Shown piece after piece: positions 40,878-50,016 of a stretch of 64,000 bases of DNA (the first letter of the stretch is position 1; each line of letters opens with the position of its first letter). Source of the stretch: Lineus longissimus. Taxonomy: Eukaryota; Nemertea; Pilidiophora; Heteronemertea; Lineidae. The position numbers and the translations under genes are program-made. The notes beneath the pieces are model-generated. The model was not told the DNA's origin. It saw only the letters and a list, made by a program, of their open reading frames with translations, and searched no databases. Location: assembly GCF_910592395.1 (NCBI RefSeq), contig NC_088318.1, positions 17,918,349-17,982,348 of the forward strand, in the 5' to 3' direction.

Positions 40878-41282
40878 CTGGAAAGGAAATGAGGACGCAT
40901 TAGTGATTTTCAATCTGGCACATGTCCGAGTGTTGGAAATACTACATAATTGTTCTGAATATTTCTCTCTCTGACTCTATGGTATCATTCATGCTAAAAA
41001 CAATGCAGGGTCAAAGATAATTGACTTTGAAATGAGCTCAAATGCGTAGAAATAAGTGTCGATGTCCGACTGTCACGTGACTAAAACGTCATCAATATCT
41101 TATTCAAATGACCTTGTGAGCTATAAATAGTAACTTCGCGGAATGCTATTGCTTACAAGATTTCAAATTCAAGCCAAAATGGTGATACCTCTGGTCAACC
41201 CTTAACGATCACCGCTCAACTCCAATATTAAGCAATTAAATTACATATTGATAAAAAGCCTACCGTTGGTTCTCTGCATCAT
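39775..41282 (-). CDS. GT11 galactoside alpha-1,2-fucosyltransferase-like protein
   Basis: Two coding exons, 41264-41282 and 39775-40877, give 373 residues. Family knowledge: GT11 enzymes are Golgi type II membrane proteins that move fucose from GDP-fucose onto terminal galactose in alpha-1,2 linkage. Seen: a short cytosolic tail (MMQRTNG), one signal-anchor segment (residues about 10-30, VFLTILMTITGFMAGYML) and a stem with sequons. The GT11 block RFNGGTGNQMFEYSA starts near 105, the GDP-fucose motif VAVHIRRGD near 234-242, and the C-terminal block SVGSFGWWASWLAG near 322-335. Full length, with no broken motif. The GTG at 40860 in the second exon is not the start: exon 1 supplies ATGATG in good context, and the split GGT codon joins in phase. 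Exact acceptor specificity cannot be read from sequence. Confidence 0.92.
40878..41263. other. Fucosyltransferase intron
   Basis: 386 bp. On the opposite (plus) strand it contains CTATAAATAG at 41121-41130 followed by an eight-codon open frame; not called as a promoter. Confidence 0.8.
41264..41282 (-). CDS. Fucosyltransferase exon 1 (19 nt of coding sequence)
   Basis: ATGATGCAGAGAACCAACG followed by donor GTAGGC encodes MMQRTN plus one base. It joins the exon at 40877 (acceptor ctttccag) in phase 1. The noncoding part extends upstream. Confidence 0.85.
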
Positions 41283-44066
41283 TTCGCTAAATGCTCCCGG
41301 AATGCACAGAATTGGAAAGGTCAGGAAACGTTGACATCCTTGAAGCATGCCATTCTTCTATTCATTGGTCACATTTTTTACCCAAGTTCACCAATATTGT
41401 CCATAACTAATGAATGTCTTGACGATTTACGCGTGTGTATCAGCTTGCACAATAATATCATTCAACAGTGTACATTTGCCTGTACATTCGAGTACTTTGC
41501 GCCCCTTTATCAGATTTTCGTGATATAGTAATGTCCACTCAGAAACGATTATTTTATCACGCAGTGCAAACATGATTATGTAACGTTTAGACTAAAACTG
41601 CGATATTAGTGACAGACAAGGAATACCGGTATCCAAGATACGACATATCATTAAAGGAAAACCTGTAAAGGAATCAAACTACACTACATGTTACATGTGT
41701 GTAGGCCAATGTACCGTGCAGATATGATGGTGATATATTGGCGTCATCGTCAATCATCCATGACACACGTAAATAGGTGCATTTTTTGCACCAGCACAAA
41801 GGACCCCGGCAAGGCCTTTGTGGCCCTTAACCGGTAGACCGTTCATTCACGACCGTGAATTGATTGGTTCTCAATTTGAAAAAAGGGAATTGCCAATGGA
41901 TTGGACTATTGTTGTCATTTTCCTGGCCGAGTGGAACCGACAACCCCAAATAACAAAGACAATAGTCAATGGACTTGTTCTTCGTGTGTTGAAACAAGTG
42001 TGCCGTTGTCCACATTGAAGTTGATATGTCTCATAATGACTGGTTGTCTTTCATTGACCTTAATGCGACAACGGTTATCGAAATATTCTTTACAATGTTG
42101 TTGGTCAGTGTCGATTGATTAAGTGTCGGGTACCTCCGCAGCAAGGATTATACTCTAAGATGTAAGGCTTCTTGATACAGCGGTGATGTCGATCAGAAGG
42201 GGAGGTCTTTGTTCTCATATTGATGTTCCGCACATAGTTTTGTTCTCTGTTCGCCCCTGCAGAACATACCAGGTTAAGCTCGGCGATACTAAGAAAATGA
42301 AAAACATCAATCAGTAAAAGAAAGCGATAGCAAATAGTAAAACCTCCCAAGTAGAATTTTCGACTGAGTAAGCGTATCACACGAGTGTTTGGTTTTTGGA
42401 CAGTAAACCCATGAGACTGCAGCCCGGGAGATGTTCCGAGTTTCCGGGGTTTCTCGTTGATCTGAAGCAAAAAGACGCGTGGTACACCATAGTTACCAGT
42501 CCGGCAATAAGGCTAATATTCCAACCTCCAGAGTAAAATCTATTTCATAATTAACCATCATACCTGGTGATGAGCAAACAACCTAAATCTTTAAACAATC
42601 GTCAATCACTTCCCAAGACACGTAAAGGCGTTTTTCAACGTGCTGATGAATTCATTGAGAACTTCGAGGACGATTCAGTTGGGGTCATTGCGGAGCGCAC
42701 ATCAATCTATTATAGTTGCCTTGTCATGTTTGACGTGAAGACACACAATTATCAACGTGGTTTCAGTTACAGGAAGTTTTCAAAGAAACAAACAAAGCAT
42801 TATTACATTAGCTATGACAGAATTGACCAATCAGGAAGTGTGATATGTTCCAAGGAACAGTTGTGTGCGATGGGCGCAGTTTCAAATTGTAGCACAATCA
42901 TGAAACAGGTGTGACCGGTTTCTAACGTTGATATTGTGATTGGATTCCTTTAGGATCTATATACATGTACATATTTCGAGTATCACAACGCATGTGCAGA
43001 AATATTGTAATACGACAAAATCCTGTCTTGGATAACGAAAATAAATAGTTATTACTTTTTCCACCACTACGCGGGGACTAATGGTTGAAGTCTGAGTGGT
43101 TCTGTCCAACTTCCAGCATGCTTTAAAGCAATCTATTTGATCATGGTTGTCAGAAACCACAAATTATTGGAGAACGGCTTAAATATTCTTTCCTGTGTTA
43201 AAAGCCCATCAGATTAGAACTGAATTAGTCGAGGCTATATGGAATCCAATAATGCTGTCATTAGCTTCATCCGTCGTTACCGCACGAAATCATTTCACAG
43301 TGTCATCTACAAAACGATAGGTTTATTAAATTTGCAATTTCTCACTGTCAGATCAGGCGACTGTTTTGATTCAATACGTGATAGCATAATGATATCATGT
43401 CGTGTTGGTTGTCAGTGTAGATTCAGGTGAAATATGAGTCGCCATTGTCATTTTAAAACGAACGAAGATGAAAAATGGGGTGGATTTCGGTTGAGGCTGG
43501 AACTAAAAATTCGAGTTGTTTGGTGTAGCGACTGGTATGGCATGTTAGTCCGGGATGCCTGCTATCACCTCACGCCAACCACGTCCCCCTTGCACCACGT
43601 TTCTTTACCCGAGCCGGTGACGCGATGACCTGATCAGACCTAGTGACAGCAGGCGTAATGAAACCACCAGTTGACAAAGCAATTGACAATGGCAATACGA
43701 CCGAAGCAACCTGTGTGAGCCTTAATGAGGAGACGCTGGCATTTTAACAAAATCGGATTCCGCTGCGACATCAATTGAATACATTGTGTATTGAGCTGCA
43801 GGATCAGTTTGAAGTAACGAATACAAAGGAGATGGATGATTATTGACTTTTGGGAGGGATGCTGCAACAAAGGGACCTGTAGCTATATCGATTGGAGAAA
43901 TCATAATCATTGTTACAGATGCTGTATGTATATAAACTGATGCCGTTGTGTGATCATAATAATACTAGTCGTGCGATGGCGAGTGGAACCATCGTTATTT
44001 CAGTTGATACATAGGCTCAACGTAGCACTCGTAAGTCCGTACAAGGTAACAAGGTTCTTTCATTAA

Positions 44067-44209
44067 GGAAATGATACCGAACCGGAGGTATTGGTTGTTT
44101 CAATAAACACCGCGAGAGTTAATAAAGGGTGGAAAAATAATATAAGCCAGCTCCACCCGAGCGATGTTTCCTTCGACAACCAATACCGACAGTGAGGTAT
44201 CAATTTCTA
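44067..44209. repeat. Inverted-repeat (MITE-like) element
   Basis: The left arm (44067-44100, with GGTATTGGTTGTTTC) pairs imperfectly with the right arm (44173-44209, GACAACCAATACC), about 30 bp each, around a 70-bp centre. A related single end lies at 23951. Confidence 0.5.
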
Positions 44210-44590
44210 AACAAACGAAGTCGAATGAGAGTTGTCTAGGATCTCTGTAGTGGATAACTACATTGTAACGAAAGTTATGTGAGGATACACAACCAGTTCC
44301 AAAATAATCTTAACGATTTAATTTATGTGACTACATCATCTCGAACTGTGGAATATTTGATATTGTTGGCGCACGATAAATAAACCAATCACGATGGATG
44401 GTATTGTTGACAAGTCCTTCATGGCCGTTTGCGCGATGAAAACAGTTCCAATATCACCTGCGGTGCTCTAATGACTGTCGTTTATGACATTTTTCTTCAC
44501 AGCTACAAGATACCTTCACGTCCATTCCAAACAATCTCCGTAAGGACACCTAACTCATTTTCAGCAATCGTCGTGGATATTACAATCAAA

Positions 44591-44727
44591 ATGATCGGAT
44601 ACAGGGTAATTCTGATAATCGAATGGACTGTCTGGGCCGTCGACGCCCTTTTGAAACTTAATGGTGGTGGTAGTTCCTTCCCCAGCCCAGTCTACCTCTC
44701 CTGGATGCAGGCTTTCGAACTATCACG
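44591..44727 (+). CDS. Alternative or duplicated first exon of the PstS-type guanylate cyclase
   Basis: From ATG at 44591 it encodes MIGYRVILIIEWTVWAVDAL (signal-peptide-like), then KLNGGGSSFPSPVYLSWMQA and FELSR, ending in phase 2 at donor GTAAGC. Exon 1 at 45498 encodes SLNGGGASFPSLVYLSWKHT and ends in phase 2 as well. The frame is also open further upstream (to 44429). It could splice to the exon at 45767, making an alternative N terminus, or be the remnant of a tandem gene copy. No second copy of exon 2 is convincing between 44728 and 45497. Confidence 0.65.
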
Positions 44728-45497
44728 GTAAGCCAATGATTAGATCAAATTAGTTTGCATGACGACCACAATTCGTCCCTTGAGACTCAAAATGTGGTAA
44801 GTGACATACGGAGTATTTCAGAAGTGGCAAGGTTATTTCCCGTAACTAATAATATCCCGCAGCAGGATAACCTATGATTGGACGTTGAGATAACTTGGGA
44901 AGGTTTTGTAAGTGAAAACGGAGCTAGTGAAAGTCGCTTATGACCTAAGGTTTCACAAGGGACGCACAGAAGTGACTGTGGCCAAAGGTACAACTTCACA
45001 CAGTGTAAATAAAGCACTTCATCAAGAGAAAGTGGCACATTTGAAGAGTTCAGATGCAAAACCACTGAATCCATTTCACGTATTTTCTGCTGTAGCTCTT
45101 GATGGCACTTGACTACCTTCTTGTCCTTGCAACTTCAGTTGTTCATCCATACAGTATTTCTCGAGCACGTCCTTTTGACCTCCGTCTTGAGTATGCCAAC
45201 TACCTTACCCGTGTCTTGAATATTGACGTCCTTTCGGACAAATGGGCAATTCTTCACGGATCGTGTGACCTGATGCAAAGTTTCCATGATTACCTGAGTC
45301 TGATATCAATCAAATCGTTACTGGTTAACTTTAAGTGTCATAGACAGCTATAGACGAAGCTTGGGTCAATTCTATCTTTAGCAGATATCGGATTCCTGCT
45401 CATCAAATTGCCTGTCACCTTGTCAGAGGTATCACTAATAAGTCTGTGGTGTAGCAAGGGCGCAGGATTCTGTTCAGTCACCTCAGGGTAATAAACG

Positions 45498-45664
45498 ATG
45501 CGAATAAGAGTCGTGGTAGCCGTTTTGGCTTTCCAACTTTACATTGGACGACGGTTATTGGCGTTTGGGGCGACTGAGCCCGCAACTGTGTCACTGAACG
45601 GCGGTGGTGCATCATTTCCAAGTCTCGTCTACCTCTCTTGGAAACACACATTCAGACTCGTTCG
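45498..45664 (+). CDS. PstS-type guanylate cyclase exon 1
   Basis: ATG at 45498; signal peptide MRIRVVVAVLAFQLYIGRRL; first pocket motif GGGASFPS (residues 35-42); donor GTAGGT; phase 2. Confidence 0.92.
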
Positions 45665-48600
45665 GTAGGTGGTCCTTTATCACTTGTGTGTAGATATTTT
45701 CTTGCCTTTGTTGTGTATGATGAGTTCTAATGGAATGAAATATCATAGGTCTTGATTCTCTTCCAGAAAGGACTTCAATGATGTTGACATTACCTATGAC
45801 GTAACAGGCAGCGGTAGGGGGCAAGAGATGATAAAGAATGGCACTAACAAGGGCGAGCCAGTCATCTTTGCTGGGTCAGATTCCTTGCTGAATGAGACCG
45901 ATCACCAACAGTACCCGGACTTACAGATGTTACCAATGATTGCTGGGTGAGTAGGCCTACCCATAGAACGATCCTTTCTCCGATGGAGTGGCCAAGCTAT
46001 ATTTGCTCCGTAGCGGTCAATTACTTGGTACTGTTATCAAAGCGAGGCTTGAAGATTGAGAAAGATCATGCAACGTCCCAACTCCGCTATATAAAACTAC
46101 AAACGGCAAACTGATCATTTGTCGAAATCTAGCCAAAATGTGTCACTTAAGAAAACAAGATGGCATTCACTATGTCTACCTTCAGCTCATAAGATCTTTT
46201 TTTCCAGATCCGTCGTATTGAGCTATAACCTTCCAAAAATCAACGGTAGACTCTTCTTGTCTCGAGACCAACTTGTTGGCATTTACAATGGGACAATAAC
46301 CATGTGGAACGACGCATCACTCCAAGCGATGAACCCGGGCATCAATCTCCCAGCACAAAAAATAATCGTCATCGCAAGAATGGACAAATCAGGAACCACG
46401 GAAATATTCACATCGGCGCTGTCGGCGATTTCGCCCGAATGGAATGCAACATACGGGACATTCAGCCAGGGTGTGGACTCAGATTTGGTGCCGGTGCACT
46501 GGAATGCTTCGGTTGTGGACTATTTTGGATATCAGGGGCGCGGCGCATCGGGTCTGATTTTAAGTTTTCCGTATTCAATTGGATATATGTCACTGGCAGA
46601 TGCTGTCGATTCGGATATGCAATACGCTTATCTTGTGAACAAAGCGGGAAATATCATCGAGCCGACAATGCAAAGTGTTCAAAGTGCAATGGACGATTTC
46701 ATTGGGTCATTTAACAAGTATTTCACGGCTTCTATCATAGATGCCCCCGGTGATTATTCCTATCCTATAGCAGCGTATAGCTACTTCATAGTCTACAAAA
46801 CAGGCATGAAAGATTGTGACGCGGCCATTGAGCTTGTCAGATTCATCGAGTGGGCCTTTAATGACGAATTTGCAAGACGTATATGCGAGAAACATCACAT
46901 GGTTTGTCTAAGTAAACAGGTCGTCGCAAAGGTATTCAACGATGTCCTAAAAACCCTCACATGTGGGGATGGAACCAATGTGGACAAAGCCGTAGAGGAT
47001 CAACGCTACTGGGAGAAATTAAGCCAAGAGACGTGGAGGATCCCAACGTATGTCGGCGTCCCTCTAACGCTTATCTTTATCATTCTCTTATCGTTTGGCA
47101 TTTCGTATCAGCAGTTTAAAAGATACCGGCGGATTTTGAAAGGGGAATGGAAGTTGAACCTTTCAGAGTTAGTCCTGTTAAACGCCGGTGATCGCACGAA
47201 GAGCTCCCAATCTGTCATGAGTAGTAATACCATGGATGCACGGCACACTGTTCGCTGGGCTTTCTCTTCCAAGATGAAGGTCGCCATTTTGGATGACGTC
47301 AAACTCATGCTCCACGCGATGGAGAACATCCCACACGAGAGTATCAGGTACACCACGATGTTTGAGATTCTCCGAATGAAGGACACCATTAAGGACACGA
47401 ACATCTGTAGCTTTTATGGACTAGCCGTCATTGAGGATACCTACTATCTTGCCCGCGAGTTCTGTGCCAAGGGAATCCTTCAAGAAGTGCTTCAGGACGA
47501 CAACTTTCAACTTGATATCAATTTCAAATATTCCATGGCAATAGACGTTTGTCAAGGGATGGTTTATTTGGAGAAAAAGGGTATTGTTCATGGCTTTTTG
47601 ACGTCTCACTGTTGTTACTTGGACGGGAGATGGAATGTTAAGATATCTGACTGGGAGATATCTAAGTTACAGTCCATCCAATTATACAATCTAGCTCAGG
47701 ATGTAAAATTGTATGAACCCGAGAATTATGCAGATCTATTCTGGACTGCGCCGGAAGTGTTGACATCACGTGAGAATATCACGTGGCACAGTGACGTGTA
47801 CAGCTTTGCTATAATTGCGTACGAGATCTTCACCAGAGCGGGGCCTTACGATGATCATCTGGACATATTGCGGGCCAGTGAAATTGTTCAAAGAGTGATG
47901 TCAGAAAGCCTACGTCCTAGGCTATCAGGTCAAATAGATGTTCCCAACGACCTTCATCCAATCCTAAAAAGGCTGTGGTCAAAGAAATTAGAGGAGCGCC
48001 CCAATTTCTCAGCAACGATGAAACTGTTGTCGAAAACCCGCAAGACCAGAAAGTGTGTTCTTGACTGCATGATGGACGCAATGGCTGGTTACATGAACAG
48101 CCTGGAGGAGAAGGTCAATGATAGGACTAAGGAGCTCGAAGGTGCCATGATGCGGGTGAAGACCGTCCTACATCAGATTTTACCGCCCGCCGTTGCCGAA
48201 AAACTTTCAAATGGAGAGGCAGTGGCGCCAGAATACTTCGATTCCGTCACAATTATGTTTTCCGACATCGTCGGTTTTACAACGATTGCTTCTCTTCTGA
48301 CTCCGCTCGAAGTGGTAGACTTTTTAAACTCCTTGTACCTGACCTTCGACTTGATCATAGACAAATACGATGTTTACAAAGTCGAAACAATCGGCGATGC
48401 CTACATGGTGATCTCCGGTCTTCCACACAAAAATGGAATCGAGCATGCGCAGAACATTGCAAACATGGCGCTGGATTTTGTTAATGCTATGAGCGGCGCA
48501 AGAATTTTCAACATGCCGAAGCGACCCGTTGAGCTCAGGGCTGGATTCCATTCCGGTCCCGTGACTGCCGGGGTTGTTGGGATGAAGATGCCACGATATT

Positions 48601-49231
48601 GTTTGTTCGGCGACACGGTAAACGTAGCCTCAAGGATGGAGTCGACCTCAGTTCCTATGAAGATCCAGATCACAGCGTCATCTCACAAATTACTTGTCCA
48701 GATTGGCGGTTTCGTCATGCAAGAGAGGGGTCAAACTGAAATTAAGGTAAAAGTTGTCTCATGGGGAGGGTATTAGTTGGTGCAGCTTAGATTTGGTACC
48801 GTCCGTTAAAGGGTTTTTCAGATAGATCTGGCCAAAGTTACTTGGCTGACCTCTTGTCACTAAACTGTAATAGTGTGATCACAAATAGTAATGTTACACA
48901 GCCCTGGGCAGCCGGTGTCACAGTTGACCGGCTTTAGTTGACATCTTCAAAGAGCATTTGCTTATGCCTACCCTAAGGGAAATCGAGGGCTGTGCAACAC
49001 CACTACCTTTTGGCCCTAGTTCAACCAGGTACCTTTGGCCGGAACGATATGAAAAACACTCTAAAAAGCCCGGCAACCAATCCAGCATTTTTCTTTCTCT
49101 TTCAGGGAAAGGGCAAGATGACAACCTACTGGTTACTGCAGAGGATCACACAGAATAGTAAGGATGGCGACTGCGTGTTCGTTAGCGTAAGGGAATCACA
49201 GAAATGCGAGGGTCCGTTGATGTCCGTATGA
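45498..49231 (+). CDS. Receptor guanylate cyclase with PstS-like phosphate-binding ectodomain
   Basis: Exons 45498-45664, 45767-45946, 46208-48746 and 49106-49231 join in phase to 1003 residues. Seen: an N-terminal hydrophobic signal (about 1-22). A PstS-like type II periplasmic-binding domain follows (about 30-370: LNGGGASFPSLVY, DVTGSGRGQEM, FAGSDSLL, YNGTITMWND, RMDKSGTTEIF, SIGYMSLADA). Then come one membrane span (about 398-418), a kinase-homology domain (about 490-725, with HGFLTSHCC and DWE instead of DFG), a dimerisation linker and a class III cyclase (about 795-980). Metal-binding Asp802 and Asp846 and guanine-selecting Glu842 and Cys914 are present, so cGMP synthesis is expected. 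Five sequons support an extracellular ectodomain. Known receptor cyclases usually carry an ANF-receptor ectodomain instead. Predicted role: a plasma-membrane receptor for phosphate or a related oxyanion (inference). Confidence 0.95.
45767..45946 (+). CDS. PstS-type guanylate cyclase exon 2
   Basis: Acceptor cttccag, donor GTGAGT. It encodes KDFNDVDITYDVTGSGRGQE and NKGEPVIFAGSDSLLNETDH, holding two phosphate-loop motifs (Ser71, Asp94). Phase 2 in, phase 2 out. Confidence 0.94.
46208..48746 (+). CDS. PstS-type guanylate cyclase exon 3 (rest of ectodomain, membrane span, kinase homology, cyclase)
   Basis: Acceptor tttttccag completes a Gly codon and reads SVVLSYNLPKINGRLFLSRD. One 2.5-kb exon spans most of the protein. 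It ends QERGQTEIK at donor GTAAAA, where the open frame would otherwise run into an unrelated 10-residue tail before a stop at 48774-48776. Confidence 0.95.
49106..49231 (+). CDS. PstS-type guanylate cyclase exon 4 (C terminus)
   Basis: Acceptor tctctttcag. It encodes GKGKMTTYWLLQRITQNSKD, the canonical end of receptor guanylate cyclase domains (EIKGKGxMxTYWL), and stops at TGA 49229-49231. This shows that the frame's longer run at 48747-48776 is intron. Confidence 0.93.
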   Translation, partial: GKGKMTTYWLLQRITQNSKDGDCVFVSVRESQKCEGPLMSV

Positions 49232-50016
49232 TTGGCCAGACAGCACAGACTGTAAACACAGTACTCTGGATACTGTATCTAGTCTGTGGACAAAGAATGA
49301 GCTCGACTGGCTAGGACAGTTCCTCTGTTACAATCTAGAATCGCAGTAAGAACGACGCACCATTGTTATACTCAAAGTTTATATCAAAGATTTTATTTCC
49401 GTTTTTTGCATATGTATTTACAAAACTACCAGTGCACTAGAAGTGTCATGTACATTACAATAATGTATGTTGTGTTGGTATTAACCAACTCCTTTGAAAG
49501 CAACGATGAAAATTTAAAAAGAAAATAAAACAAAATGAGATATACTGGTGAGGATGATCATCAGCTGTGTAATGAGATGATGAATGGTTATGACATACGA
49601 GGGTTTTCCGTGATAAGACGATAGATGACGATGAAATCGATGTATCATTGATGTCGATGTGAAGAAAAGTATTGATACCAAACATTAGGATTTTTAATCG
49701 TCATTTGTTTCGGCCGTGAGTTGGACAGACGTAATACGCAACCTCTTGTCTCTCGTCTACTCTTCCGACTTGAGACTTCGGTCTTCTAGTGACGGCATGT
49801 CGTCAGGAACGATGCCAACAACTTTTAGGGTAATGGTATGATGTTCCTGTCAGCCGTGTATGTCCGTTAAACGAAAGGGTGTTTAATGACGCTAACCATG
49901 GCACGAGAGCATTGGGGGAAATTAATTGAACAGGAGAATTGTTTGACTTTGACGTCGAGGCATCTTGACACCCAGACGAGTGCAGCCCCTACACATCTCA
50001 ATCTCCGCAGCCAGCT
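49232..50016. other. Tail-to-tail intergenic segment with both 3'UTRs
   Basis: Plus-strand AATAAA at 49524-49529 (cyclase) and minus-strand AATAAA at 49392-49397 (Dispatched-like) would make the two 3'UTRs overlap by about 100-150 bp if both are used. Confidence 0.5.

Larger units (their letters stand above)
41283..45497. other. Intergenic region between the fucosyltransferase and guanylate cyclase genes
   Basis: Contains the inverted-repeat element and the duplicate first exon. A 115-codon frame at 42567-42914 (plus) and a 121-codon frame at 42105-42470 (minus) resemble no family I know and have no flanking exon evidence. Confidence 0.6.

Noticed and set aside
42567-42914. 115-codon plus-strand frame as a gene
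   Set aside because: No recognisable domain, no exon partners and no regulatory context. A frame of this length is expected by chance in this much noncoding DNA.
44912-45112. Possible degenerate copy of cyclase exon 2 (VKVAYDL...HKGR)
   Set aside because: The start vaguely resembles VDITYDV, but the GSGRG and AGSDS motifs are absent and splice sites are poor.
46119-46207. N-terminal extension of the large cyclase reading frame (from ATG 46119)
   Set aside because: It is intron: a strong acceptor at 46207/46208 restores the PstS domain in phase with the upstream exons, and the 30 residues before it match nothing.
48747-48776. Cyclase C terminus ending in KVVSWGGY
   Set aside because: It reads through a donor after EIK. 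Exon 4 at 49106 restores the canonical GKGKMTTYWL ending.
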